DNA of 64,000 nucleotides from JBGPHT01 sp041484525 (GTDB lineage: Bacteria; Acidobacteriota; Terriglobia; Bryobacterales; Bryobacteraceae): positions 1-64,000 of the forward strand of contig JBGPHT010000012.1 in assembly GCA_041484525.1 (NCBI GenBank), read 5' to 3'. How positions within the stretch are numbered: position 1 is the first letter of the stretch; every line of letters starts with the position of its first letter. Positions 55,116 to 64,000 of the stretch are shown piece after piece. The notes beneath the pieces are model-generated. The model made no database searches and was not told the DNA's origin. It worked only from the letters and a program-made list of their open reading frames with translations. The translations under genes were made by a program, and so were the position numbers.

Positions 55116-57509
55116 CTACTCCGCCCGTATCGCCGACAGCGGATCGATCTTCGCCGCTCGCCTGGTCGGGACAAACGTGGCCAGCGCAGCCACCACTGCC
55201 AGCAGCACAATCGTCGCCCCCAGCGTCAACGGGTCGAACGGCGTCACCCCGAATAGCACCGACCGTAAGAACCGGTCCGCCACCGCAGTCAGCAGCAGAC
55301 CCACCACCGCCCCCGCTGCCACAATCCGCGCCACGCCAGCCAGCAACTCTCCCACGATCTGCCGCGGCGCCGCCCCCAGCGTCATGCGAACGCCGATCTC
55401 GCGCGTCCGCGCCATCACCACCAGCGTCAACAATCCGTAGAGCCCCACCGAGGCCAGCAGTACCGCCGCCGCCGCGAACACCGTCAGCATCCTTGTATTG
55501 AGCCTTGGCTGATCGAGCGACGAGTCGAGCACGTCCTGCACCGGCTTCAGTCCGAACACCGCGCGATCGGGCGCGAGCCCATGCACCAGCGGGCGAATCG
55601 CCGAAACCAACCCGCGCGCATCGCCCGCGGCGCGTACCACGTACTCGGGATCGGGCCAGTTGCCCGGCCCCAGGCAGACGTAGACGTAGGGCCCGGTGGT
55701 GGTTTGCATGTTGTCTTCGCGAAGGTTGCCCACCACGCCGATGACCTCGTAAGGCTTGGCATTGGCCGCTGCCGGATACCACTCGAAGTGCCTGCCCACC
55801 AGGCTTTGCCCGTTGCCGTAGAGTTCCGCAAAGCGCCGATTGACCAGAGCTTTGGGCGGCCCGATCGCCACCTGCCGCAGATTCGGGCAATCCTGTCCCG
55901 CCGCGAGCGGGGCGCCGATCGCCGCCAGATATCCGCCGCTGATGCCGCGCTCGCCCACGTTGATCCGGCCCGATTCTTCGGTGCGCGACTGCCCATCCAT
56001 CGTGAGCTGGTAGCGCAGCGTGGCGCCGGTGGCGGGCAGGAAATTCGCGAATCCGGCGCCCGCCACGCCGTGCTGCTGCTGCAGGCGGTCGAGAAGATCC
56101 ATCTGCAGTTCGCCGATGCGCTTGCGGTCTTCGTTCCACTGCGCGCCCATGTGGAAGGTGACCGCGCGCGAAGGTTCGAACCCGAGATCCACGTGCGCCA
56201 GATTGTAGTAGCTACGCAGCATCAGCCCGGCGCCCGCCAGCAGCAGAACTGTTAGCGCGATCTGTCCCGCCACCAGCACACGTTGCCACCGCTGCCGGCC
56301 GCCCGCCCCGCCGCGGCCGGATTGCGCCAGGATCCGGGCCACGTCGCCGCGCGTCGCCTGCACCGCCGGCAGCAGGCCGCAGAGCATCGCCGCCAGAAGG
56401 CCCGCCCCCGCGGCGAAGGCCAGAGCGCGCCAATCCACGCCCAGGCGGGCGGCCCCAGGCAGTGCCGTCACAAGCGTGGAAAGCGACCGCACAATCCAGA
56501 ATGCGACCGCGCAGCTCACCCCGATGCCGAAGGCCGAGATCAGCGTCACCTCCCGCATGACGCCGCCTACCACCTGCCAGCGCGTCGCGCCGATGGAGCT
56601 GCGGATCGCCAGCTCCCGCGCGCGCCGGTGAAGCTGCGTCAGCATCAGCCCCGCGATGTTGGCGATGGCGATCGCGAGCAGCAATGCTACTGCTCCGAAG
56701 ATGAACAGCAGCGCCCGGCGGTAGTTGCCGACGCGCGCCTCCTTGAGATCGCGCACCACGGTGGACCAGCCGCGGTCGGTCTGGGGGAATTGCTCGCCCA
56801 ACTCCCGCTGCGCGCGGTCGAGGTCCTGGCGTGCCTGCTCGATCGTCACCCCCGGTTTCATCCGGCCGGCCCCGCCGTAGAATCTGGCTTCGCGCAGACG
56901 CATCATGAACGCGTTGAGCTGCGCCGGAAGCCAGACGTCGAGCTCGGAGGACGGCGAAAAATCGCGCGGCATCACGCCCACCACCGTGTACCCCTGGCCG
57001 CCCAGGATCAGGCGGCGGCCGATCGCGCCCGGGTCCTGATGGTAGCGGCGCGTCCAGAAGTTATAACTCAGGACCGCGGCGCCCGCGCCTCCCGCCGCCT
57101 CTTCCTGCGGCGTGAAGGTGCGGCCGGCCAGCGGCGACGCCCCATAGACGGCGAAAAAACGCGGCGATACGCGCCGCCCGGCCAGGCGCTCCGGCTCGGG
57201 CGTACTGGTATCGGTGACGTTCTCGGCGTACGTCCCGGCGATGGCCTCAAACACCCGCGTCATGCGGTTCCAGTCCTCCAGGCGCGCCGGGGCAATGAGG
57301 CTGTCGCGCTGATTTTTCGCCGCGCTGGCTTCGTAGACGCTCACCAGCCGATCCGGGTTTAGGTAGGGAAGCGGCTTCAGCAGGACCGCGTCCACCATCG
57401 AGAACACTGCCGTATTGGCGCCGATGCCGAGCGCCAGAATCAGCGCTACTGCGATCGCGAACGCCGGACGCCGGGCCACGGTGCGAAATGCCAGGAGCCA
57501 GAGTTTCAT
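55116..57509 (-). CDS. ADOP-type ABC permease (MacB/FtsX family), full length
   Basis: A 797-residue permease with the usual two MacB_PCD/FtsX units. N-terminal helix 'AIAVALILALGIGANTAVFS', periplasmic domain (to about 270), three-helix block, second periplasmic domain ('RYQLTMDGQSRTEESGRINV') and final three helices, ending 'TRRAAKIDPLSAIRAE'. Relatives form MacB-like or lipoprotein-export-like complexes, but in Acidobacteriota they occur as orphans without an adjacent ATPase, as here. ATG 57509 matches the family start MKLWLLAFRTV. Divergent from the deleted copy at 57580. Confidence 0.88.
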   Translation of the reverse strand: MKLWLLAFRTVARRPAFAIAVALILALGIGANTAVFSMVDAVLLKPLPYLNPDRLVSVYEASAAKNQRDSLIAPARLEDWNRMTRVFEAIAGTYAENVTDTSTPEPERLAGRRVSPRFFAVYGASPLAGRTFTPQEEAAGGAGAAVLSYNFWTRRYHQDPGAIGRRLILGGQGYTVVGVMPRDFSPSSELDVWLPAQLNAFMMRLREARFYGGAGRMKPGVTIEQARQDLDRAQRELGEQFPQTDRGWSTVVRDLKEARVGNYRRALLFIFGAVALLLAIAIANIAGLMLTQLHRRARELAIRSSIGATRWQVVGGVMREVTLISAFGIGVSCAVAFWIVRSLSTLVTALPGAARLGVDWRALAFAAGAGLLAAMLCGLLPAVQATRGDVARILAQSGRGGAGGRQRWQRVLVAGQIALTVLLLAGAGLMLRSYYNLAHVDLGFEPSRAVTFHMGAQWNEDRKRIGELQMDLLDRLQQQHGVAGAGFANFLPATGATLRYQLTMDGQSRTEESGRINVGERGISGGYLAAIGAPLAAGQDCPNLRQVAIGPPKALVNRRFAELYGNGQSLVGRHFEWYPAAANAKPYEVIGVVGNLREDNMQTTTGPYVYVCLGPGNWPDPEYVVRAAGDARGLVSAIRPLVHGLAPDRAVFGLKPVQDVLDSSLDQPRLNTRMLTVFAAAAVLLASVGLYGLLTLVVMARTREIGVRMTLGAAPRQIVGELLAGVARIVAAGAVVGLLLTAVADRFLRSVLFGVTPFDPLTLGATIVLLAVVAALATFVPTRRAAKIDPLSAIRAE

Positions 57510-57579
57510 ACTCCCGTTGGACGCCGGCCGCACGCGGCGGATAGGCGGCCGCAGTCGCCGTCGCACTAGAATATGCACC

Positions 57580-58212
57580 ATGGACACGCTCCGTCAGGAC
57601 CTCGCCTACGCCTTCCGCGTCTTGCTTCGGCGCCCGGGTTTTACGCTGATTGCGGGGCTTACGCTGGCGGTTGGGATCGCCGCCAACACCGCCATCTTCA
57701 GCCTGGTGAATGCCGTGGTGCTGCGCCCGCTGCCGTTTCCCCATGCGGAGCGGCTGGTCGCCCTCTGGACCAGCTACCCGGCCTCGAACGGCCAGCCCGA
57801 TATTTTCTCGCCGCTCAACTACCTCGATGTCGCCAATCGCGTGCAGACGTTTCAGGCAGTGGGCGGCTTCACGGGATCCGCCTTCACGCTGGTCGGCGCC
57901 GGCGATCCGGAGAACATTCCGGGCGCCAAGATGACGGCGTCGATGGCGCTGGGCGTGTCGCAAGGTGAAGTCCTGCGCATGGTGATGGCGGAAGCGCTCC
58001 TGATGTCAGCGGCCGGCGTGGCGGTTGGACTGGCGGCGGCGCTGGCACTTTCGCGGTTCATGGGCACGCTGCTATTCGGAGTCGAGCCGCACGATGCGCT
58101 CACTTATGCCGTGGTCACGATCGCGGCTCCAGTCGCCGCACTGCTCGCCGCCTATGCTCCAGCACGCCGCGCCATGCGGGTGGACCCCGCCGTGTCACTG
58201 CGATCGGAGTGA
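57580..58212 (+). CDS. Internally deleted ADOP-type permease (210 residues)
   Basis: Starts MDTLRQDLAYAFRVLLRRPG with 'TLAVGIAANTAIFSLVNAVV' and continues to 'NIPGAKMTAS' (about residue 125), matching the first sixth of ADOP permeases. It then joins directly to 'MALGVSQGEVLRMVMAEALL' and the normal C-terminus ('YAPARRAMRVDPAVSLRSE'). About 600 residues are missing without a frame change, near position 57945. The product would have perhaps four membrane segments. It is uncertain whether this is a relic or a functional mini-protein. A ribosome site is not obvious. Confidence 0.6.
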   Translation: MDTLRQDLAYAFRVLLRRPGFTLIAGLTLAVGIAANTAIFSLVNAVVLRPLPFPHAERLVALWTSYPASNGQPDIFSPLNYLDVANRVQTFQAVGGFTGSAFTLVGAGDPENIPGAKMTASMALGVSQGEVLRMVMAEALLMSAAGVAVGLAAALALSRFMGTLLFGVEPHDALTYAVVTIAAPVAALLAAYAPARRAMRVDPAVSLRSE

Positions 58213-58295
58213 GGGTATATAACGAACGATAGCTAAAGTCAGTATTAACACACCCCTGGTTCCTCGGGAACATAGAGGAGCGGAGGTGTGCTACC

Positions 58296-58862
58296 TTGAC
58301 CGGACTCGTCGTTGCTGCTCCCCTGCTGTTGATTGCCCTTGCCGGGATGTGGGCGATCTTTTTGTATAACAACCTCGTGCGCGCGCGAAACCGGACCACG
58401 GAGGCGTGGTCGGGAATCGATGTGCAGCTCAAGCGGCGATCCAGCCTGATCCCTAACCTTGTCGAAACCGTCCGCGGCTATGCCACTCACGAACATGAAG
58501 TCTTCACCGAAGTGGCGCAGGCGCGTGGCGCCATGGTAAAGGCCGCGGGACCTGTGGCGTCCGCCGCCGCCGATCAAGTGCTGACGCAGGCGCTCGGCCG
58601 GCTCATGGCGGTCGCGGAGAACTATCCGCAACTCCAGGCCGCCGGCAACTTCCGCCAGTTGCAGGAGGAGTTGACGGACTCCGAGGAGCGTGTCGCTTAC
58701 GCGCGCCAGTTCCACAACCAGAACGTACTCGATTACAACACGCGCATCCAGAGCTTCCCCGGCAACGTGTTTGCCGGCTGGTTCCGCTTCCAACCGGTGA
58801 CGTTCTTCGCCGCGGATCAGAGCGCGGCTGCCGACGTGAAGGTGAGGTTCACGACGGCTTAG
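58296..58862 (+). CDS. LemA-family membrane protein
   Basis: A 188-residue LemA protein with one N-terminal helix ('VAAPLLLIALAGMWAIFLYN') and a helical-bundle domain: 'RTTEAWSGIDVQLKRRSSLI', 'PNLVETVRGYATHEHEVFTE' and 'YPQLQAAGNFRQLQEELTDS'. The start is TTG at 58296 with GGAGG nine bases upstream. LemA genes commonly stand beside membrane metalloproteases, as here, but the mechanism is unsettled. Confidence 0.9.
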   Translation: MTGLVVAAPLLLIALAGMWAIFLYNNLVRARNRTTEAWSGIDVQLKRRSSLIPNLVETVRGYATHEHEVFTEVAQARGAMVKAAGPVASAAADQVLTQALGRLMAVAENYPQLQAAGNFRQLQEELTDSEERVAYARQFHNQNVLDYNTRIQSFPGNVFAGWFRFQPVTFFAADQSAAADVKVRFTTA

Positions 58863-58874
58863 AGGGATCGGACC

Positions 58875-60530
58875 ATGTCACCCGCAGTCACGCAGCCGGT
58901 GCTGGTCTACGACCGCATCGCACAAAATCGCCGCAAGACGGCGCTCCTGATCGCCATCGCGATCGCGTCCATCATTCCGTTCGTGGCCGCCATCAGCTAC
59001 GCCGCGGCCGACATGATGCTGCCGATACCGCGCGTTTCTCATACCTCCACTACGCTGGTGCAGGTCGACGATCCCGTCATCCAGGCCCGCATCGAGCGCT
59101 ACCGTCTGGAGTACGAGCGGCACCAGGAGAAAGAAGCGGCCCGCCGTGCGCCGATCCGCTGGCGCATCATGCTGGTGGTGGCCGTGGGACTTGTGGCGGG
59201 CTTGGGAGTGCTGTTCTGGGGGATGTTCTCTTCGCCCACGTCGAAGGTACTGACGATGATGCGGGCGCGTCCGGCGGGCGCAGCGGAGGCGGAGGCCGCG
59301 CGACTCCTGGAGAACCTGGCGATCGGCGCCGGGTTGCTGCCGCCGAAACTCTACGTCATCGATACTGTGGAGCCGAATGCGTTCGCCGCCGGGTGGGACC
59401 CAGCGCACTCGGTGGTAGCGGTGACCACGGGGCTGCTCCAATTGCTCGACCGGCGCGAACTGGAAGGTGTGCTGGCGCATGAGATTTCGCACATCGGCAA
59501 TCGCGACACGCGGCTGAATACCACCGTCGCCGCGATCGCTCTGTTCCTGCGGCTGCCGTACCTGCTGCGGCAGCGGGAGATCGAGGCGCGGAAGGGCGCG
59601 GCTTACAATTCGCGCATGAGCCGCCAGTTCGGTATGTACCGCGTGCTGCTCGCGCCCATCTACCTCTACGTGTTCTTTGTGGCGCCGGCATTGGCTTCGA
59701 TCATTCGCTCGGCGGTTTCGCGCAACCGCGAATTCCTGGCGGACGCGGATGCGGCGCTGTTGACGCGCTACCCGGATGGGCTGATGCGCGCGCTGGCGAA
59801 GATTCGCGGCGCGGGTTCGGCGGTGGCGGCCTCAAACCCCGTGGTGGCGCATCTCTACTTCGCCGATCCGGCAGCCGTGGGCACTGGCATTGGATGGTTC
59901 AGCGGCCGTCTCCTGGCGACGCACCCGCCCATCGAGCAACGGGTCCTGCGCCTGATGGAGTTCAACGCCGGCGTACCGGCTTCGGTCATCGAAGCCGCGG
60001 TGCAGTCGGGACGGGAGTTCGCCGCGAACCACCCGGCGGCACCTGCCGAGGGATTGCCTGCCGCGGCGGCGAAGGACGAGCTTTCGTTCCTCACCGCGGG
60101 GATGCCGGCCGGGCGGGTCTTCCGTGTGGCCGGGACCACGGGACCGGTGCCGATCTACGACCGGGACGATGTGAATTCGAACGTCGTGACGCGAGTCGCG
60201 GCGGGCAGCCTGCTGGTGGTGTTCAACGATCCGAGCAATCTTCGCCAGGTGGTGACGCCTGACCAGACATTCGGATATCTGCCGTATTCGGTGAAGCTGC
60301 AGCGCGCCGACATGATGGCCGAGGAGGTATTTACGGGAAGCTCAAGAATGCCAGACCCCCAGTTACCGGATCCCGAGTCGCCGGCGCCGAAAGCAGCGAT
60401 GGCGGTCGTCGAAACCGCCGCCGTGCCGAAGCCATCTTCCGGGTTGACACCAGTTCAGATCGCGATCGTGCTGGCGTTCAGTGCCTTCGTGTTTGTGATC
60501 TTCTACTACGTCTGGGCGAAGTTCACCTAA
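58875..60530 (+). CDS. Membrane M48-family zinc metalloprotease with SH3-like C-terminal domain
   Basis: A 551-residue peptidase. Two N-terminal helices (about 23-50 and 92-117) precede the M48 domain. Zinc-binding HEISH is at 202-206 ('GVLAHEISHIGNRDTRLN') and the third ligand Glu is in 'SRNREFLADADAALL'. Residues 415-480 resemble an SH3-like module ('VPIYDRDDVNSNVVTRVAAG'). A C-terminal anchor helix lies at 528-547. HtpX-like proteases take part in membrane protein quality control. It is 12 bases after lemA, forming the familiar LemA-M48 pair. Confidence 0.9.
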   Translation: MSPAVTQPVLVYDRIAQNRRKTALLIAIAIASIIPFVAAISYAAADMMLPIPRVSHTSTTLVQVDDPVIQARIERYRLEYERHQEKEAARRAPIRWRIMLVVAVGLVAGLGVLFWGMFSSPTSKVLTMMRARPAGAAEAEAARLLENLAIGAGLLPPKLYVIDTVEPNAFAAGWDPAHSVVAVTTGLLQLLDRRELEGVLAHEISHIGNRDTRLNTTVAAIALFLRLPYLLRQREIEARKGAAYNSRMSRQFGMYRVLLAPIYLYVFFVAPALASIIRSAVSRNREFLADADAALLTRYPDGLMRALAKIRGAGSAVAASNPVVAHLYFADPAAVGTGIGWFSGRLLATHPPIEQRVLRLMEFNAGVPASVIEAAVQSGREFAANHPAAPAEGLPAAAAKDELSFLTAGMPAGRVFRVAGTTGPVPIYDRDDVNSNVVTRVAAGSLLVVFNDPSNLRQVVTPDQTFGYLPYSVKLQRADMMAEEVFTGSSRMPDPQLPDPESPAPKAAMAVVETAAVPKPSSGLTPVQIAIVLAFSAFVFVIFYYVWAKFT

Positions 60531-60604
60531 GTACGGTTAGATCCAACCAGCTTCAAAACATTAAAAACAACTGACGCGCCGCCAACCACATCTACGCTGT
60601 CAGC

Positions 60605-62944
60605 GTGCCTGATAATCCGGTTACAGACGTCGCGTGCGGGCTCTATCTGACAGTCCAACAGAGTGAAGGCCCGTTCTTGTCACAGTTGCGCCAATTTGCG
60701 GTGCTGCTGGTTTTCCTTTGTGCCCCTACTTGCGCTCACGCCCAGGTCGGCGTTACCACCTATCGCAACAATCTCGCCCGATCCGGGGACAATCTGGCGG
60801 AAACGATTCTGACACCCGCGAACGTAAACGCAGCCCAGTTCGGCAAGCTTTTCTCCAGGCCAGTCGATGGGAAGGTCCACGCTCAGCCACTCTACCTGCC
60901 CTCCGTCGCTATCCCTGGCAAGGGCCTGCACAACGTTGTGTTCGTGGCCACGCAACACGATAGCGTCTACGCATTCGACGCGGATTCCAACAGCGGCCCG
61001 AACGATCCTCCGCTCTGGCAGGTGAGCCTCGCCGATGCCGCGGCGGGGGAGACCACGGCCGGCGTCGCTGATGTCTTGAATTGTTCTACCATCGCGCCTG
61101 AACTCGGCATAACCGGCACGCCGGTGATCGATCCATCCACGAACACTCTTTACGTCGTTGCCATGACCAAGCGAGACGACACGATCTTCCACCGCCTGCA
61201 TGCGCTCGATGTCACAACCGGCGCCGAACGGCCCGCCAGCCCGGTGGTCATCGCGGCATCGGTGCCGGGCATCGGCGACGGCTTCTTTTCCTCATCGCCG
61301 CTGAAGTTCGACGCTCACTTTTACAAGAATCGTGCGGGTCTTCTGTTGCTGAACGGTGTCGTTTACACTAGCTGGGCGTCGCACTGCGACACCAGATCGT
61401 ATCATGGCTGGATCATTGCCTACGATGCCAGGGACTTGCATCAGGTGGCGGCCTTCAACACCACTCCTAATGCCTATCAAGGCGCGATTTGGATGGGCGG
61501 CGCTGCACCGGCCGCCGATGCGGAGGGGAATATTTATGCGATCTCGGGTAACGGGAAATTCGATGCCGATGCGAATGGAGTGGATTTCGGAGACAGCTTC
61601 ATCAAGCTCTCTCCGCGGCTCACTGTTGTCGACTACTTTACGCCGTCTAACCAACTCTATCTGGACAGGGCGGATGTTGACCTCGGTTCGAGCGGCGCGG
61701 TCCTACTTCCGAATGCGGCCGGCAGCGTGGCTCGCCGGCATCTATTAGTCAGTGCCGGCAAGGAAGGCCGCATTTACCTCGTCGATCGCGATCGGATGGG
61801 ACGCTACAATCCTGTCGATGACAGCCAGATCGTTCAGTCGATCGAGGGCGCCATCGGCCCCCTGTTCGGAGGCCCGGCGTACTTCAACAACACCGTCTAT
61901 TTCTCGGCCGCGCGCGACACGCTCAAGGCGTTTTCGATCTCGGAAGCGCACATCGGAATTTCGCCTATTTCCGAATCTTTGCAGGTCTTCGACTACCCTG
62001 GCGCCGTCCCCGCGGTTTCGGCGAACGGCCTTTCGAATGGCATCATTTGGGTTGCCGAAACCGGTTTCGGCGGAACCCTGCATGCCTACGATGCCTCCAA
62101 TCTGGCAAATGAGCTTTATGACAGCCAGATGAACAGTTCCCGCGATGCGCTGGGCTCGTTCGTGAGGTTTTCCGTGCCGACCATTGCCAACGGAAGAGTG
62201 TATGTCGGCACTGGAAATGCGCTGGCTGTCTTTGGTTTACTCAACCAACCTTCGCCGGCTGCGGTCGTGAATGCCGCATCGCTTCAACCGGGCAGCGTGG
62301 CGCCGGGTTCCCTGATTACCATCTTTGGTTCCAATCTGGCGTACGCCGCAATGCTGGCTCCGACCGCGTGGCTTCCTCGCAGCCTCGGCGGAGTGACACT
62401 CTCCATTAACGGCGTCCTTGCTCCCCTCCTGTTTGTAAGTCCGGACCAGATTAACGCGCAGGTTCCATTTGAAGTAACAGAAGGTTGGGCTACTGCGACG
62501 TTGCAACTGGCTGACCTGCCGCCCGTTCCAATCGGACTCTCGATCGCCGCGGCTGCTCCGGCCGTTTTTTCGAACATCCAGGACCAGTCTGCCGTAAGGA
62601 ACGCGGACGGCTCCCGGAATACGTCTGACAATCCAGCGAGTGAGGGCTCGATTGTAACTGTGTATCTGACGGGCCAGGGATTGGTGGCGCCGCCAGTATT
62701 CACTGGGGAGCCCGCTCCGAGTGGCACGTTTTCACGAGCCATCTATCCGGTCACCGCGACGGTGGGACATCGCCCGGCGACCGTTACTTTTGCCGGTCTA
62801 AGCCCGGATTCGGCCGGCCTCTTTCAGATCAACCTCATTGTGCCCGCGACAGGCGCCGGCTCGCAGCCCCTGATCGTAACGGTGAATGGCGTCTCCAGCA
62901 ATACCGGGTCTGTAAGTGTCTCCCAAGGCGGCCGCAGTAAGTGA
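60605..62944 (+). CDS. Secreted PQQ-like propeller protein with TIGR03437 domain
   Basis: A 779-residue product from GTG 60605. The real start may be TTG 60677, since the signal peptide 'LRQFAVLLVFLCAPTCAHAQ' lies there with GAAGG upstream. Residues 50-540 form a pyrrolo-quinoline-type propeller ('GVTTYRNNLARSGDN', 'VFVATQHDSVYAFDADSN', 'LGSSGAVLLPN', 'RVYVGTGNALAVFG') that lacks the PQQ-ligand pattern of true dehydrogenases. The last 230 residues are TIGR03437 ('VVNAASLQPGSVAPGSLITI', 'FVSPDQINAQVPFE', 'VYLTGQGLV'). The exterior function is unknown. Confidence 0.87.
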   Translation: MPDNPVTDVACGLYLTVQQSEGPFLSQLRQFAVLLVFLCAPTCAHAQVGVTTYRNNLARSGDNLAETILTPANVNAAQFGKLFSRPVDGKVHAQPLYLPSVAIPGKGLHNVVFVATQHDSVYAFDADSNSGPNDPPLWQVSLADAAAGETTAGVADVLNCSTIAPELGITGTPVIDPSTNTLYVVAMTKRDDTIFHRLHALDVTTGAERPASPVVIAASVPGIGDGFFSSSPLKFDAHFYKNRAGLLLLNGVVYTSWASHCDTRSYHGWIIAYDARDLHQVAAFNTTPNAYQGAIWMGGAAPAADAEGNIYAISGNGKFDADANGVDFGDSFIKLSPRLTVVDYFTPSNQLYLDRADVDLGSSGAVLLPNAAGSVARRHLLVSAGKEGRIYLVDRDRMGRYNPVDDSQIVQSIEGAIGPLFGGPAYFNNTVYFSAARDTLKAFSISEAHIGISPISESLQVFDYPGAVPAVSANGLSNGIIWVAETGFGGTLHAYDASNLANELYDSQMNSSRDALGSFVRFSVPTIANGRVYVGTGNALAVFGLLNQPSPAAVVNAASLQPGSVAPGSLITIFGSNLAYAAMLAPTAWLPRSLGGVTLSINGVLAPLLFVSPDQINAQVPFEVTEGWATATLQLADLPPVPIGLSIAAAAPAVFSNIQDQSAVRNADGSRNTSDNPASEGSIVTVYLTGQGLVAPPVFTGEPAPSGTFSRAIYPVTATVGHRPATVTFAGLSPDSAGLFQINLIVPATGAGSQPLIVTVNGVSSNTGSVSVSQGGRSK

Positions 62945-62985
62945 ATTGACGAGACGAAGCAGAGAGTCGCGCTAAAGGTTCAACC

Positions 62986-64000
62986 ATGCAGCAAGTGCTC
63001 GGCATTTTCCTCGGCGCTCTATGTTCCACCGGCACTTCCTTTTGCTTCGGGACGTTACTGTTTCGTAGACTCTACCTGGAACTCGAACGCGCGGAGTACA
63101 TTGCGCTGGCATTTGTGGCTGGCGCGGCCTGTTATAGCCAGCTCATTTTCATCCTTTGCTCGATCGGTCTCGCGAGGACGCCTGTGTTCGTCGCGCTCGG
63201 GTTGTTTGCCGGGATCGCCGTCGTGTGTACTCGGGGAAACGTAACCCACATCACACTCCCTCAGTTCCCCATCCGCTGGAGATGGTTGTTCGAAGTGCTG
63301 TTCATTGCCTTCGGCATTGTCTATCTCGTGAACGCGCTAGCACCCGAGATGAGTCCGGACGGGTCAGCCTATCATCTGCCGTTCGTGGCACGCTACCTTC
63401 GCGCGCACGGGTTCGAACGAATCAGCCAGAATCTATACGCCAACCTGTCTCAGGGGATTGAACTCCTGTTTCTGCCGGCATTTTCCCTCGGCGGCCCCTC
63501 CGCCGCGGCGATGGTTCACTTTCTGTTCCTCCTCGACCTGCCGCTGATGATGATTGTATATGGCCGCCGTTTTGGATTCCCCGTCCCGGCGGCGGCTGCC
63601 GCATTTCTTGTCTTCGCGTCGCCGGCTCTTGGATGGGATGGGACTTCGGCCTATGTCGATGTAGCCGCGGCAGCGATCCTATTCGCCTTGCTCTATCTGC
63701 TGAGGATCTGGGACACTGAGAGGAGTCCGAGTCTTCTGATCCCGATCGGCATCCTGGCGGGTTTCTCCTTCGCCGCGAAATACAGCGCCGCCATCGGGAT
63801 TCCCTACGCGCTTGGTCTCGTGACATGGAGGCTGTGGCGTGCCCGTAAGCCCTGGCTTCGCCCGGCGCTCACGATTTGCGGCGTCGCCGCCCTCTTCGTC
63901 CTGCCTTGGATGATTAAGAATCAAGTGTTCGCCGGTAATCCGTTCGCGCCCTTCGCGAACCGGCTCTTCCCGAATCCAAACGTTCATGTTTCTTTCGAAC
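62986..64000 (+). CDS. GT-C-like polytopic membrane protein, cut by the window end
   Basis: An open frame of 338 codons from ATG 62986 without a stop to the window edge. The product is hydrophobic with about eight membrane segments. The acidic loop 'ALAPEMSPDGSAYHLPFVAR' after the third helix carries the Asp expected for a GT-C-type glycosyltransferase, and 'NLYANLSQGIELLFLPAFSL' and 'GILAGFSFAAKYSAAIGIPY' resemble large uncharacterised bacterial relatives. No ribosome site is strong. It follows the TIGR03437 gene by 41 bases. Family call is tentative, as the C-terminus is missing. Confidence 0.6.
   Translation, partial: MQQVLGIFLGALCSTGTSFCFGTLLFRRLYLELERAEYIALAFVAGAACYSQLIFILCSIGLARTPVFVALGLFAGIAVVCTRGNVTHITLPQFPIRWRWLFEVLFIAFGIVYLVNALAPEMSPDGSAYHLPFVARYLRAHGFERISQNLYANLSQGIELLFLPAFSLGGPSAAAMVHFLFLLDLPLMMIVYGRRFGFPVPAAAAAFLVFASPALGWDGTSAYVDVAAAAILFALLYLLRIWDTERSPSLLIPIGILAGFSFAAKYSAAIGIPYALGLVTWRLWRARKPWLRPALTICGVAALFVLPWMIKNQVFAGNPFAPFANRLFPNPNVHVSFE

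Noticed and set aside
63350..63430. A GGTTCGAA word resembling a tRNA T-arm
   Set aside because: It lies inside an open coding frame and no acceptor or anticodon stem can be drawn around it. No tRNA gene was found in the window.

Overview
The window looks like chromosome from an Acidobacteriota of the Solibacter/Bryobacter type (Bryobacterales). This rests on protein content, since no rRNA or tRNA gene was seen. Four large secreted proteins end in the Solibacter-type C-terminal domain TIGR03437. There are also large ABC permeases of the Acidobacterial duplicated orphan type (ADOP), a Ser/Thr kinase fused to a TolB-like propeller, and GC-rich coding sequence throughout. No prophage, CRISPR array or intact insertion sequence was found.

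Layout. 0.2-6.7 kb: an outer-membrane barrel and two large secreted TIGR03437 proteins, a hairpin repeat and a strong bidirectional terminator. 6.7-18.2 kb: a LuxR-type regulator, an AT-rich control region, a PilZ protein, a GT-C-like membrane protein and a compact Tad (Flp) pilus operon (flp, cpaB, cpaC, cpaE, cpaF, tadB, tadC), followed by two tiny paralogous membrane-peptide genes. 18.3-21.6 kb: cyclase-repeat protein, DUF362 lipoprotein and a GT-C-like membrane protein in one operon. 21.7-27.3 kb: a sulfite-oxidase-type molybdoenzyme divergent from an amidase, a diheme cytochrome c and a PQQ dehydrogenase. 27.4-39.7 kb: PAP2 protein, a decayed ADOP permease, a double-domain esterase, DUF2911, a polysaccharide deacetylase, the large kinase, an FHA-cyclase coupled to a second GT-C-like protein, and an ArsR/SRPBCC pair.

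39.9-47.7 kb is a stress or detoxification neighbourhood: WYL regulator, DinB protein, an ECF42-type sigma factor and two operons, each led by a DGPF/YCII gene. The first operon continues with DoxX-like, VOC, BNR-propeller, MoaD/ThiS-like and VOC genes; the second carries an alpha/beta hydrolase. Both are preceded by the same element, TGTCGA-N17-CGAC, which fits the promoter described for ECF42 factors, so the sigma factor and its likely local regulon can be read directly from this window.

47.6-64 kb: a secreted NHL-repeat protein, a hicBA locus with a frameshifted toxin, hemH, a DUF5060/apiosidase-like glycoside hydrolase, tsaB, a full-length ADOP permease divergent from an internally deleted one, a LemA-M48 pair, another TIGR03437 protein and a GT-C-like protein cut by the window edge.

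The items most worth following are the ECF42 regulon, the paired micro-membrane proteins in the Tad operon, the hicA frameshift, and the repeated internal deletions and decay seen in ADOP permeases and in a DoxX protein.
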